From: Nordella sp. HKS 07
Lineage (GTDB): Bacteria > Pseudomonadota > Alphaproteobacteria > Rhizobiales > Aestuariivirgaceae
Assembly: GCF_011046735.1 (NCBI RefSeq)
Contig: NZ_CP049258.1
Coordinates: 2,312,001 to 2,376,000, forward strand
Direction of reading: 5' to 3'
Length of the DNA stretch: 64,000 bases
Of this stretch, positions 38,400-49,859 are shown piece by piece. The position numbers were made by a program, and so were the translations under genes. The notes under the pieces were generated by a model. That model was not told the DNA's origin, made no database searches, and was given only the letters and a program-made list of their open reading frames with translations. The first letter of the stretch is position 1. Each line of letters opens with the position of its first letter.

Positions 38400-38903
38400 A
38401 TGAAGCCCTGGCGGATCCTGGTTGTTCTCCCGCTGCTGCTGCTGCTCGGCGCCTGCGGCTTCCGGCCGCTTTACGGCACTGACGGCGTGTCTTCGGGTGT
38501 TGCCGGCGACCTTGCCTCGGTGGCGATTCCCGAACCCAAGTCGCGTCTTGACCAGCTCATCCGCAACGAGCTCTTGTCGACGATGCGGCCGGCGGGCACG
38601 GCGGCGCCCGACCGCTATCGACTCGATATCGCGGCTAATGCCGTCGATGACAGGTCGATCGAGAATTCCTCCGATGCGCGCCAGGCCCGGCGCTTGACGA
38701 TCAGGGTCATCGCGAGCTTCCAGCTCAAGGATCTGTCGGGGGGCAAGGTCGTCTATAAGGGCACGACATTCTCGAATGTTTCCTATGATGATGTCCAGCA
38801 GTCCTTCTCCGATATGCAGGCGCGGACCAATGCGATCGAGCGTGGCGCCCGCGAGATCGCCCTCGATATCCGCACCCGGGTCGCGGCTTATTTCTCGCGC
38901 TAG
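38400..38903 (+). CDS. lptE: LPS assembly lipoprotein LptE
   Basis: The outer-membrane lipoprotein plug of the LptD translocon, needed to place lipopolysaccharide on the cell surface. The 167-residue protein has a lipoprotein signal with lipobox LLGAC (lipidated C19), followed by GFRPLYG, the hallmark of alphaproteobacterial LptE, and RLTIRVIASFQLKDLSGGKV in the core. It sits between leuS and holA, the conserved order for lptE. GAGAG precedes the ATG. Confidence 0.9.
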   Translation: MKPWRILVVLPLLLLLGACGFRPLYGTDGVSSGVAGDLASVAIPEPKSRLDQLIRNELLSTMRPAGTAAPDRYRLDIAANAVDDRSIENSSDARQARRLTIRVIASFQLKDLSGGKVVYKGTTFSNVSYDDVQQSFSDMQARTNAIERGAREIALDIRTRVAAYFSR

Positions 38904-38908
38904 CGGCC

Positions 38909-39955
38909 ATGGCGATCCTTAAATGGACCGGCCTTGACAGTTTTCTGCGTCGCGACGCCGATACGGCCGGGGCGGTTCTCATCTATGGCCCGGACGCCGG
39001 CACCGTGCGCGAGCGCGCCCGCCAGCTCGTGATCTCGATAGCCGGCAGCATCGACGATCCTTTCGCGGTCATCCGGCTCGATGATAGCGATCTCGCCGGC
39101 GACCCGGCGCGGCTCGTCGATGAGACGCAGGCTCTGTCCTTCGGCGGCGGCCGCCGTGTCGTCTGGGTCGAGAATGCCGGCAGCGCATTTGCCAAGGCGG
39201 TGCCATTGCTGGTGGCGGACCGGCCCGGCAATCTGGTCGTGGCGGAGGCCGGCGTACTCGCCAAAACGGCGGCCTTGCGCAGCCTCTTTGAGCCCGCCGC
39301 TCATTTGTGGATCGTGCCCTGTTATGAGGATTCGGAGGTCGATCTCGAGCGCCTGATCGTCGAGGAACTCGACGCCAAGGACCTCGCCACCGATCTGGAG
39401 GTACGCCAGGCGCTCATCGACCTGCTGGGCGCCGATCGCCGCATGTCGCGTCAGGAGCTCGCCAAGCTGGCGCTCTATTGCCATGGCAGGACCCGGGTGA
39501 CGCTGGCCGATGTCGAGGCGGTGTGCGGCGATGTCGCCGATTTGTCGGTCGACGACCTGTTGAACGCGGTGTTCGACGGTGCGCTCGCCGATGCCGATGA
39601 GGCGTTTATGCGCCTGCGCGATTCGGGCCAGAGCGGCGCCGGGCTTCTCGCCATGGCGGCCAATCATGCCGCCCGGCTAACCCGGCTCCGGGTCGACGTA
39701 GAGCGCGGCAAGTCGCCCGAAATGGCGGTGCGCCAGGCGCGGCCCCCGATTTTTTACAAACAACAGCCGGTGCTGCAGCGCCAGGTTGCTCTGTGGGATG
39801 GCGAATCGCTGCTTGCCGCTTCCGAGATGATCGGCCGGGCGACGCGCGACACCCGCACCACGATCCTGTCGGCGCTCAACGATCAGATCACTCACCGCGC
39901 TTTCCTGTCGCTGGCGCGGTTGGCGTTGCAGCACCGCCACAATACAAGAAATTGA
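38909..39955 (+). CDS. holA: DNA polymerase III delta subunit
   Basis: The clamp-loader delta subunit, which opens the beta sliding clamp. The 348-residue protein carries the N-terminal delta domain with VLIYGPDAGTVRERARQL (RFC-like fold without a P-loop) and RVVWVENAG, and the C-terminal collar domain with SLARLALQHR. It is five bases downstream of lptE. Sequence motifs are weak in this family, so assignment rests on the whole-length pattern and the leuS-lptE-holA order. Confidence 0.9.
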   Translation: MAILKWTGLDSFLRRDADTAGAVLIYGPDAGTVRERARQLVISIAGSIDDPFAVIRLDDSDLAGDPARLVDETQALSFGGGRRVVWVENAGSAFAKAVPLLVADRPGNLVVAEAGVLAKTAALRSLFEPAAHLWIVPCYEDSEVDLERLIVEELDAKDLATDLEVRQALIDLLGADRRMSRQELAKLALYCHGRTRVTLADVEAVCGDVADLSVDDLLNAVFDGALADADEAFMRLRDSGQSGAGLLAMAANHAARLTRLRVDVERGKSPEMAVRQARPPIFYKQQPVLQRQVALWDGESLLAASEMIGRATRDTRTTILSALNDQITHRAFLSLARLALQHRHNTRN

Positions 39956-39969
39956 TCCGTACGCGGAGG

Positions 39970-40105
39970 GACAATAGACCCTCATGCTGAGGTGCCCGGC
40001 GCAGCCGGGTCTCGAAGCATCGATCAGGATAGAGCAAGTCTATTTCAATGAACCCTTCGAGGCTCCCCCGGCATGAGGTCGGGTCGCACCTCAAGTTGCG
40101 AATAC
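39970..40105 (+). repeat. Intergenic dispersed repeat between holA and parB
   Basis: ACCCTCATGCTGAGGTGCCC, then GGCGCAGCCGGGTCTCGAAG and, inverted, CCCTTCGAGGCTCCCCCGGC then ATGAGGTCGGGTCGCACCTC. These are the two arms of an element resembling the CCTCATnCTGAGG-type interspersed sequences common in this order. It separates two convergent stops and contains no gene. Confidence 0.6.
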
Positions 40106-40115
40106 AGGCCTCAAT

Positions 40116-40994
40116 CTACGACGTTCTCACCAGCCGGTTACACACGTCGTCGAGCTGCTCCAGCGACTTGTAGCGCACTGTGAGCGTACCGCCGGCACGA
40201 CCCTTGTTGACAATCTCGACCTTGAGGCCGAGCACTTCGCCAATCTGCTTTTCGAGCGCCAGCGTGTCGGTGTCCTTGTGCGCCTTGGCGGCGGCGGGCT
40301 TGCCTTTGGCTTCGGCCTCGCTGCGCGTCAGGCCTTCCGCCTCGCGAACCGTCATGCCGAGCTCGATGATCTTCTCGGCGAGCTCGTGCGGCGAATCTGT
40401 AGCGACCAGCGCGCGTGCGTGGCCGGCGGTGAGCGCGCCGTCTTCGATGTGACGGCGCACGCTTTCGGGCAGCGAGAGCAGGCGGATCGTGTTGGCGACA
40501 TGGCTGCGGCTCTTGCCGACCGAATCGGCGAGTTGCTGCTGCGTGTAACTGAACTGATCCATCAGCTGCTGATAGGCGCGGGCTTCTTCCAGCGCGTTGA
40601 GGTCGGCGCGCTGGATATTCTCGATGAGCGCGATCTCCAGCGCCTCGCCGTCGGTGAGGTTGCGGACGAGCACCGGTACCTCATGTATCCCGGCGCGCTG
40701 CGCCGCTCGCCAGCGCCGCTCGCCGGCGACGATTTCGTATTCACCGTTGTTGCGCTGACGCACCACCAGAGGCTGTAGAAGCCCCTTGTCGCGGATCGAG
40801 CGCGTCAGGTCTTCGAGATCGCTGTCGGCGAAGTGCTTGCGCGGGTTGTTGGGATTGGCGTGCAGGAACTCGATCGGCAGATGGCGGAGGCTGCGTGCAT
40901 CCTCCATCACCGCGTCTTCCGTCGTATCGTCGCCGATGAGGGCTGCGAGGCCACGGCCGAGCCGGCGTTTTTGCGGTTGTGTCATCATGGTCAT
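40116..40994 (-). CDS. parB: Chromosome partitioning protein ParB
   Basis: A CTP-dependent DNA clamp that loads at parS and moves origins with ParA. The 292-residue protein has the [11 protein letters not shown]-terminal ParA-binding motif, NPRKHF (50-55), the CTPase motif GERRWRA (91-97), the helix-turn-helix [20 protein letters not shown] (about 150-170) and a C-terminal dimerisation domain. The length is typical. It lies 71 bases downstream of parA. Confidence 0.95.
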   Translation of the reverse strand: MTMMTQPQKRRLGRGLAALIGDDTTEDAVMEDARSLRHLPIEFLHANPNNPRKHFADSDLEDLTRSIRDKGLLQPLVVRQRNNGEYEIVAGERRWRAAQRAGIHEVPVLVRNLTDGEALEIALIENIQRADLNALEEARAYQQLMDQFSYTQQQLADSVGKSRSHVANTIRLLSLPESVRRHIEDGALTAGHARALVATDSPHELAEKIIELGMTVREAEGLTRSEAEAKGKPAAAKAHKDTDTLALEKQIGEVLGLKVEIVNKGRAGGTLTVRYKSLEQLDDVCNRLVRTS

Positions 40995-41065
40995 GGGCGC
41001 CCCTAAATCGCGCGAATCATATAGTTAACAATACCTTAACAGAGTTCGTTGCGGCTGCGAATCGG

Positions 41066-41896
41066 TTACGCCGCACGCAGATCGCGCTCCCGGCGGATGA
41101 TTTCCGAGGCCAGCCTTATATAGGCCTGGGACCCGGCGCATTCATGGTCGTACAGCAAGACCGGCTTGCCGTGGGATGGCGCTTCCGACACCCGGACGTT
41201 GCGCGGTATGACCGTCTGGTAGACCTTGTCGCCCAGCACGCTGCGAACATCCTGCGCCACCTGCTCGGAGAGTGAATTGCGCCGGTCGAACATAGTGAGT
41301 ACGACGCCCTGGACAGACAACCTGGGATTGAGTGTGCCTTTGACCCGTTCTACGGTCTTGAGCAGCTGGCTCAGGCCTTCCAGCGCGAAAAATTCGCATT
41401 GCAGCGGCACCAGCACCGCATCGGCGGCCGACAGCGCGTTGATGGTCAGGAGATTGAGAGAGGGCGGGCAGTCCGCCAGGATATAGCTGTAGCGGCGCGC
41501 CTTGGGATCGGCATCGAGCCGGTGGATGGCGTCGGCCAGCCGGTAGGTCTTGCGGCTGATCTCGGAAAGCTCGAGTTCGGCGCCGAGCAGGTCCATGGTG
41601 GAAGGGGCGCAATCGAGACGCGGTATGCCCGAGCTCACGATGATGTCCTGGAGCTCCGCCTCGCCCATTAGCATGTGATAGGTCGAGCGCTGCTGCGGTC
41701 GGCGCGCCACGCCAAGGCCCGTCGAGGCGTTGCCCTGCGGGTCGAGGTCGACGATGAGCACGGTCTCGCCTACAGCTGCCAGGGCAGTGCCGAGGTTGAT
41801 CGCCGTCGTCGTCTTCCCCACGCCGCCTTTTTGATTGGCGAGCGCCAGGATACGGGGCGTGGATGTCTGTGGCAGCAACTTTTCAGCGACGGACAC
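41066..41896 (-). CDS. parA: Chromosome partitioning ATPase ParA
   Basis: A Walker-type ATPase whose nucleoid gradient segregates replication origins. The 276-residue protein has the deviant Walker A KGGVGKTT (23-30) with the signature lysine, switch I DLDPQGNASTGLG, and switch II ILADCPPSL. The start overlaps the end of rsmG by 14 bases. parB follows, and two near-perfect parS sites lie 0.6 and 2.5 kb upstream of its start. Confidence 0.95.
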   Translation of the reverse strand: MSVAEKLLPQTSTPRILALANQKGGVGKTTTAINLGTALAAVGETVLIVDLDPQGNASTGLGVARRPQQRSTYHMLMGEAELQDIIVSSGIPRLDCAPSTMDLLGAELELSEISRKTYRLADAIHRLDADPKARRYSYILADCPPSLNLLTINALSAADAVLVPLQCEFFALEGLSQLLKTVERVKGTLNPRLSVQGVVLTMFDRRNSLSEQVAQDVRSVLGDKVYQTVIPRNVRVSEAPSHGKPVLLYDHECAGSQAYIRLASEIIRRERDLRAA

Positions 41897-42521
41897 GGTG
41901 GGCCTCCTTCACCACGAGAATCATGCCGCGGGAATCGGTCATGCTCGGGTGCTTTTCAAGCTGCAGTTTCCAAGATTTGGTGGCATCGGTCAATTCCGCA
42001 TCCACATCTTGTCCCTTGTGAAAATAGCCTATGGCACCATTTTCGAGGAAAGGTGCGGCAAAATCGAGGAGCTTGGGCAACGGGGCAAGTGCCCGCGCGG
42101 TCACCGCGCCCACTTTCATCCTGGCTGCATCGGCCGCCGCATGCTCGATCCGGGTGCTGTGGATATGGGCCCGGGCCACCGTCTGGCGGGCCGCCTCGCG
42201 CAGGAAGGCGCCCTTCTTGAGATTGCTTTCGAACAGATGCGCCTCGATCGGCAGGGCGATGGCGAGGATCAGCCCCGGTATGCCGGCGCCGCTGCCAAGA
42301 TCGGCCAGGCTCTCGAGATCCCGCGGCAGGAGCGGCAGCAGCTGCAGCGCGTCGGCGATATGACGGGTCCAGACGTCGTCGCTTGTCGAAGGCCCGATCA
42401 GATTGATCCGCGCCTGCCAGGTGAGCAGCAGGCTCACATAAAGATCGAGCCGCTGACCTGATTCACGTGAAACACCGAACCGATTGAGGACAGCTTCTCT
42501 GCCGGTCTCTGCCTTGCTCAC
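41883..42521 (-). CDS. rsmG: 16S rRNA (guanine-527-N7)-methyltransferase
   Basis: Methylates G527 of 16S rRNA using SAM. The 212-residue protein contains motif [18 protein letters not shown] (72-88), [16 protein letters not shown] and [20 protein letters not shown] start at GTG 42521 because it overlaps the mnmG stop (GTGA). The open frame extends further into mnmG in a different product. The 5' coding region contains a parS-like palindrome. It is next to mnmG, the standard pair. Confidence 0.93.
   Translation of the reverse strand: MSKAETGREAVLNRFGVSRESGQRLDLYVSLLLTWQARINLIGPSTSDDVWTRHIADALQLLPLLPRDLESLADLGSGAGIPGLILAIALPIEAHLFESNLKKGAFLREAARQTVARAHIHSTRIEHAAADAARMKVGAVTARALAPLPKLLDFAAPFLENGAIGYFHKGQDVDAELTDATKSWKLQLEKHPSMTDSRGMILVVKEAHRVRR
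42459..42474. promoter_or_regulatory. parS site 1 (within rsmG)
   Basis: TGATTCACGTGAAACA matches the parS consensus TGTTTCACGTGAAACA at 15 of 16 positions. It lies inside the rsmG coding region, 0.6 kb upstream of parA and about 8.5 kb from the probable origin. Confidence 0.85.
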
Positions 42522-44383
42522 GCGCTTTCCTTGAGCGCGTAGCGGCGGACATGGCCGAGTATGGCGGTGAGCGCGGCCGGGGTCATGCCGTCGATACGGG
42601 CGGCTTGGCCAAGTGACTGCGGCCGTACCCGGTTCAGCTTCTGGCGCAACTCCGCCGACAGTGACGGGATGGCCGCGTAGTCCAGGCTCGCCGGCAGGGT
42701 CAAACTCTCGTCGCGCCGCAACGCGACGATGTCGGCTTCCTGGCGCGCCAGATAGCCGGAATACAGGGCATCGGCCTCGAGCGCCTCGCGTGCGTAGCGC
42801 GGCAGGCTTCCGAATTCCGGCCACATGGCCGCGACCCGCTCATAGCCGACATCGGGGGCGGCGATGAGATCGAGGGCAGAGCGACGTTTGCCATCCTGAT
42901 TGACCTTGAGCCCAGCTTTCGCCGCCTCGGCCGAGGTCAAGGCGAGGCTTCGCGCGTCCTGGCGGGCCCCGGCCAGCACCGCCTGGCGGCCGGCGAAAAT
43001 GCGCGCCCGCTCGCCACCCACCAGACCCAGGCCCAGGCCCTTGGGCGTGAGGCGTTCATCGGCATTGTCCGCTCTGAGGCTCAAGCGATACTCGGCCCGC
43101 GAAGTGAACATGCGGTAGGGCTCGGACACACCCTTGGTGACGAGATCGTCGATCATCACGCCGAGATAGGCCTCGGCGCGGTCGAATATCACGGGGCTCC
43201 GGCCCGAGACCTGGCGCGCCGCATTGAGGCCGGCGACGAGGCCCTGTGCGGCGGCCTCCTCATAACCGGTCGTGCCGTTGATCTGGCCGGCGAGAAAAAG
43301 GCCGGGGAGGGCTTTCACTTCGAGCGCGGGCGTGAGCTCGCGCGGATCGACATGGTCATATTCGATCGCATAGCCCGGGCGGATCACGCGCACCTGCTCG
43401 AGGCCTGGAATAGTCCTGAGGAAAGCGTCCTGCACATCCTCGGGCAGCGAGGTTGAGACGCCATTCGGATAGATGGTGTCGTCATCGAGTCCCTCCGGCT
43501 CAAGGAAGATCTGATGCGCCGAACGGTCCTTGAAGCGATTGATCTTGTCCTCGATCGACGGACAGTAGCGCGGGCCGATGCTTTCGATCTGGCCTGAATA
43601 CATCGGGCTCAGATGCAGGTTGTCGGCGATGATGCGGTGAGTCGCTTCATTCGTCTCGGTGATATGGCAGGAGATCTGCGGTGTGGTGATCGCCGTGGTG
43701 AGGATCGAGAAGGCGGCGGGATCCGCATCGCCTTTCTGCTCTTCGAGCCGCGCCCAGTCGATGCTGCGGCCGTCGAGACGCGCCGGCGTACCGGTCTTGA
43801 GACGGCCGAGTTTCAATCCGGCATCGCGCAGCTGCTGCGAGAGTCCGAGCGCCGGCGGCTCGCCCACGCGGCCGGCCGGTATCTTCTTAGTGCCGAGATG
43901 GATCAGACCGTCGAGAAAGGTGCCGGTCGTCAGCACCACAGCGCCTGCGGTGAAGGTACGCCCATCCTCGCCGATGACTCCACCGACGCGGCCGTCCTCG
44001 AGTAAAAGCGCCGAAACGCCAACCTCGATGACCTCGAGCGACGCTTGCGCGCGGATCGCTGCCTGCATCGCGAGACGATAGAGCTTGCGGTCGGCCTGGG
44101 CACGGGGCCCGCGCACGGCGGGGCCCTTCGAGCGGTTGAGCAGGCGGAACTGGATACCGGCCGCATCGGCGATGCGCCCCATCAGCCCGTCGAGCGCGTC
44201 GATCTCGCGCACCAGATGGCCTTTGCCGAGTCCGCCTATGGCGGGATTGCACGACATCTCGCCGATTGTCGCAAAGCGATGCGTCACCAGCGCGGTCCTG
44301 GCGCCGAGGCGGGCAGCGGCCGCGGCCGCCTCGCAGCCGGCATGTCCGCCGCCGACAATGATGACATCGAAATGTGTTTTCAT
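42518..44383 (-). CDS. mnmG: tRNA uridine-5-carboxymethylaminomethyl modification enzyme MnmG
   Basis: FAD-dependent partner of MnmE in making cmnm5U34 in tRNA. The 621-residue protein has the FAD loop [11 protein letters not shown] (10-20), [12 protein letters not shown], the tRNA-binding [34 protein letters not shown] and the C-terminal YKGY-like tRNA domain. The start is ATG 44383 ([10 protein letters not shown]); the longer open frame adds residues absent from the family. mnmE is 134 bases upstream and rsmG overlaps by four bases. Confidence 0.96.
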   Translation of the reverse strand: MKTHFDVIIVGGGHAGCEAAAAAARLGARTALVTHRFATIGEMSCNPAIGGLGKGHLVREIDALDGLMGRIADAAGIQFRLLNRSKGPAVRGPRAQADRKLYRLAMQAAIRAQASLEVIEVGVSALLLEDGRVGGVIGEDGRTFTAGAVVLTTGTFLDGLIHLGTKKIPAGRVGEPPALGLSQQLRDAGLKLGRLKTGTPARLDGRSIDWARLEEQKGDADPAAFSILTTAITTPQISCHITETNEATHRIIADNLHLSPMYSGQIESIGPRYCPSIEDKINRFKDRSAHQIFLEPEGLDDDTIYPNGVSTSLPEDVQDAFLRTIPGLEQVRVIRPGYAIEYDHVDPRELTPALEVKALPGLFLAGQINGTTGYEEAAAQGLVAGLNAARQVSGRSPVIFDRAEAYLGVMIDDLVTKGVSEPYRMFTSRAEYRLSLRADNADERLTPKGLGLGLVGGERARIFAGRQAVLAGARQDARSLALTSAEAAKAGLKVNQDGKRRSALDLIAAPDVGYERVAAMWPEFGSLPRYAREALEADALYSGYLARQEADIVALRRDESLTLPASLDYAAIPSLSAELRQKLNRVRPQSLGQAARIDGMTPAALTAILGHVRRYALKESA

Positions 44384-44430
44384 GCGCCGCTCATACTTAA
44401 TCCGGCCCCAAACGTCAAAACTCATCCACT

Positions 44431-44446
44431 GGTTTCACGTGAAACA
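44431..44446. promoter_or_regulatory. parS site 2 (upstream of mnmG)
   Basis: GGTTTCACGTGAAACA matches the parS consensus at 15 of 16 positions. It lies between mnmE and mnmG, about 6.5 kb from the probable origin and 2 kb from site 1. Confidence 0.87.
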
Positions 44447-44483
44447 AGGTTAAGCAAAAGTATCGTGACTCATCCGTGACTTA

Positions 44484-44518
44484 GTTACCGATTCCTTGCC
44501 GGACATGGTTACCGATTC
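44484..44518. repeat. Short direct repeat beside parS
   Basis: GTTACCGATTC occurs at 44484-44494 and again at 44508-44518, 24 bases apart, between the parS site and the end of mnmE. It may be a protein site or chance; no protein is assigned. Confidence 0.35.
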
Positions 44519-45839
44519 ATTTCCCGATGCAGAAATCGCGAAAAATCGAATCCAGAACATCCTCGACATCGATCCTGCCAGTCAGCCGGCCCATATCATA
44601 GGCCGCCGCGCGCAGCGCTTCAGCCATCAGTTCCAGATGATCCGCCGACTGAGCAGAAGCACGCAGCAGGTTCTCCACGCAGGACGTAGAGATCTGCTTA
44701 TGACGGCTCCGAATCAGAACGGCTGAATCGGCATGGGCGGCCATCCCCAGCACCCGATCCTCCAGTGCCGCGAAGAACTCGGCCATACCGGCGCCGGTTT
44801 TGGCCGAGATCCGGTATTGCGCCTGGGACTTTGGTATGCCGGCGGCGAGGTCGGTCTTGTTCTCGATCCATAACGTCTCCGAATCGAGATCGGGCGGTGG
44901 ACCTGAAGGGCTATCCGGTACGCTCATCCACACGATGATATCGGCGCCGGCGAGTTCCCGGCCGGTCCGGTCCATGCCGATCCGCTCGATCTCGTCCTCG
45001 GTCGAGGCCCTGAGACCGGCGGTATCGGTCAGGATCACCGGCACGCCGGAGAATTCCATCGCGACCTCGATAACATCGCGCGTGGTTCCCGGTATGGCCG
45101 AAACGATAGCCGCCTCGCGCTGGGCCAGGCGGTTGAGCAGGCTGGATTTGCCGACATTGGGCGGGCCGGCGAGCACCACCTTGAGCCCGTCGCGCAGCGC
45201 CTGGGCCCGGTCCGCTTCCGCCAGCGCCGACCGCATCCGACCGATAAGGTCATCCAGGCGTCGCCTGACATCGGCGACAGTCGCCCGCGCCACATCCGCC
45301 TCGTCGGAGAAATCCACCGCTGCCTCGACACGGCCCAATATGGCGATGAGATCCCGGCGCCAGGTCTCGATGACCTGCGATGCACCACCCAGCGCATGAT
45401 GGAGCGCCTGTTTGCGCTGCCTTTCGGTTCGGGCCCGAATCAAGTCCCCGATTCCCTCCGCCGCCACCAGATCCATCCGGCCATTGCGGAAAGCACGCCG
45501 AGTGAACTCGCCCGGTTCCGCCAGGCGCAGGCCGGCCATGCCGCCCAGCGCCTCCAGCACGGCGCGGACCACCGCCAGGCTGCCATGCAGATGGAACTCC
45601 GCCACGTCCTCGCCGGTAAAGCTGTGCGGCCCCGGAAAGACCAGCAGCAGTCCGTCGTCCAGGATATCTTTTGTCTGCGGATGCCGGAAGGCGCGCCTGG
45701 CCGCCTGCCGCGGCGCCGGTAGGACTCCGGCCAGACTCCGCGCCGCCGCGAATGCCCCGGCTCCGCTGAGCCGTATGACCGCGATGCCGGCCATTCCGCT
45801 GCCGGAAGAAAGGGCGAAAATGGTACTACTTTCACTCAT
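44517..45839 (-). CDS. mnmE: tRNA modification GTPase MnmE
   Basis: GTPase working with MnmG on tRNA uridine-34. The 440-residue protein has the N-terminal formyl-THF-binding domain with AEPGEFTRRAF (107-117), a Ras-like domain inserted in a helical domain with P-loop GPPNVGKS (225-232), GTTRD (251-255) and DTAGLR, NKTD, and the C-terminal FCIGK (436-440) with the essential cysteine. The start is ATG 45839; the 54-base upstream extension is unsupported. Confidence 0.96.
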   Translation of the reverse strand: MSESSTIFALSSGSGMAGIAVIRLSGAGAFAAARSLAGVLPAPRQAARRAFRHPQTKDILDDGLLLVFPGPHSFTGEDVAEFHLHGSLAVVRAVLEALGGMAGLRLAEPGEFTRRAFRNGRMDLVAAEGIGDLIRARTERQRKQALHHALGGASQVIETWRRDLIAILGRVEAAVDFSDEADVARATVADVRRRLDDLIGRMRSALAEADRAQALRDGLKVVLAGPPNVGKSSLLNRLAQREAAIVSAIPGTTRDVIEVAMEFSGVPVILTDTAGLRASTEDEIERIGMDRTGRELAGADIIVWMSVPDSPSGPPPDLDSETLWIENKTDLAAGIPKSQAQYRISAKTGAGMAEFFAALEDRVLGMAAHADSAVLIRSRHKQISTSCVENLLRASAQSADHLELMAEALRAAAYDMGRLTGRIDVEDVLDSIFRDFCIGK

Positions 45840-45910
45840 TTCGGATTCGAATCGATACTGTGTTCCATCGCCAGGTTTCCCTTGAGGCCTCAACGGGCTA
45901 GCATGGCGTT

Positions 45911-47932
<2,022 letters not shown>

Positions 47933-47947
<15 letters not shown>

Positions 47948-49216
47948 GTCGAAGAAGTCGCCATTCGTCTTGGTCTGGCGTAACTTGTCGAGCAGGAACT
48001 CGATCGCATCCACGGTTCCCATCGGGTTCAGGATGCGGCGCAGAACATAGGTCTTCTTCAGCAGGTCCGGCTTGACCAGCAACTCTTCCTTGCGGGTGCC
48101 GGAGCGCAGAATGTCGATCGACGGGAAGACACGCTTGTCCGCCACCTTGCGGTCGAGGATGATTTCCGAGTTGCCGGTGCCTTTGAACTCTTCGAAGATC
48201 ACTTCGTCCATGCGGCTGCCGGTATCGATCAGCGCTGTGGCGATGATCGTCAGCGACCCGCCTTCCTCGATATTGCGCGCCGCGCCGAAGAACCGCTTCG
48301 GCCGCTGCAACGCATTGGCGTCCACACCGCCGGTCAGCACCTTACCGGATGAGGGCACCACGGTGTTATAGGCGCGCCCGAGCCGGGTGATCGAATCGAG
48401 CAGGATGACCACGTCGCGGCCATGCTCGACCAGGCGCTTGGCTTTCTCGATCACCATTTCGGCGACCTGCACATGTCGCGACGCCGGTTCGTCGAAGGTC
48501 GACGATATGACTTCGCCCTTAACGGACCGCTGCATATCGGTCACTTCTTCCGGGCGCTCGTCGATCAGGAGAACGATCAGATAGCATTCCGGATGGTTTG
48601 AGGTGATCGACTGCGCGATATTCTGCAGGAGCACCGTTTTGCCGGTGCGCGGCGGCGCCACGATCAGGCCGCGCTGGCCCTTGCCGATCGGCGACACGAT
48701 ATCGATCACCCGGGCCGAGAAATCCTTCCTCGTCGGATCCTGGATTTCCATTTCAAGCCGCTCGTCCGGATAGAGCGGCGTCAGGTTGTCGAAATGAACT
48801 TTATGACGGGTCTTGTCCGGATCCTCGAAATTGATCGTGTTGACCTTGAGCAGCGCGAAATAGCGTTCGCCGTCCTTCGGGCTGCGGATCTGCCCCTCGA
48901 CCGTATCGCCGGTGCGCAAGGTGAAGCGCCGGATCTGGCTCGGGCTCACATAGATATCGTCGGGACCGGCAAGATAATTCGCGTCGGGAGAGCGCAGGAA
49001 ACCGAAGCCGTCCTGCAGCACCTCGACGACGCCTTCGCCGATGATCTCGACGTCGCGTGCCGCCAAGCTCTTGAGGATGGCGAACATCAGCTCCTGCTTG
49101 CGCAGCGCGCTGGCGTTCTCGACCTGCAGCTCCTCGGCGATGACCAGGAGCTCCGCGGGTGTTTTTTCCTTCAGGGAATGGAGTTTTATTTCTTTGAGTT
49201 CTGAAATGGTTGTCAT
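47933..49216 (-). CDS. rho: Transcription termination factor Rho
   Basis: A hexameric RNA helicase that ends transcription. The 427-residue protein has an N-terminal Rho domain, an OB-fold RNA-binding domain ([20 protein letters not shown]), the P-loop APPRTGKT (187-194), [14 protein letters not shown] (Walker B), [12 protein letters not shown] and the C-terminal [20 protein letters not shown]. The start [12 protein letters not shown] is taken over a 72-base upstream open extension. The 205-base region upstream contains a GCCGG-AAAAG-CCGGC hairpin just before the start, which could take part in autoregulation. Confidence 0.97.
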
Positions 49217-49391
49217 GGGGGTTATCGTGGACGCCGGAAAAGCCGGCATCGACCAAAAATCGGTGTTGAGGTACCGGGTCTTAAACAAGGGGCCCGGCGG
49301 GCGAGGGAGGGAGCTGATTCTGGAGAAGAATCCTGCCGGTCCTTTGAGGGGGGAACCTTGAACCGGTCACTGCTTCGCGAGAGCTTTAACA

Positions 49392-49430
49392 AAATCCGCT
49401 CCCCTTGAAAACTATTAATTTTCAGAGCGG
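49392..49430 (-). terminator. Candidate terminator of hemE-hemJ
   Basis: Read on the minus strand, CCGCT pairs with AGCGG and TGAAAA with TTTTCA around TTAATAG, followed by ATTTTGTT. It overlaps the hemJ stop and lies upstream of rho, so it probably separates the two units. Confidence 0.55.
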
Positions 49431-49853
49431 TTTTACCACCGCCATGATCACGATGACGATCAGGAGCACCGTCGGGACCTCGTTGATCAGCCGGAAGAAC
49501 CCCTCATCGCGCGGCCGCTCATCCTCGCCGAACGCCTTGACGAATTTTGCCAGCCACAAATGAAAGGCCGTCATCGCGACAGCGCCCAGAAGCTTGACCC
49601 ATAGCCACAGGCTCGGATTCGCCGCCGCATCCGTCACCCAGATCAGCGCCAGGCCAAAGACCCAGGTCAGACCCATCGCCGGATACATGATCGCCTTGAG
49701 CAGTCGGCGCTCCATGGTCTTGAAGATTTCAGAGGTTTCCCCGCCCACCGCGGTGCGCCGATGATAGACCATCAGCCGCGGCAGATAGAACAACCCCGCC
49801 ATCCAGGCCACCATCGCAATGATGTGGAATGCCTTGAGCCATAGATACGCCAT
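49422..49853 (-). CDS. hemJ: Protoporphyrinogen oxidase HemJ
   Basis: A small integral membrane enzyme oxidising protoporphyrinogen IX to protoporphyrin IX in haem synthesis. The 143-residue protein has four membrane segments, with KAFHIIAMVAWMAGLFYLPR (conserved histidine near residue 10), MERRLLKAIMYPAMGLTWVFG, LWLWVKLLGAVAMTAFHLWL and a C-terminal LLIVIVIMAVVKP. It is six bases downstream of hemE, another haem gene, which supports the assignment. Confidence 0.92.
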   Translation of the reverse strand: MAYLWLKAFHIIAMVAWMAGLFYLPRLMVYHRRTAVGGETSEIFKTMERRLLKAIMYPAMGLTWVFGLALIWVTDAAANPSLWLWVKLLGAVAMTAFHLWLAKFVKAFGEDERPRDEGFFRLINEVPTVLLIVIVIMAVVKPL

Positions 49854-49859
49854 AGCCAG

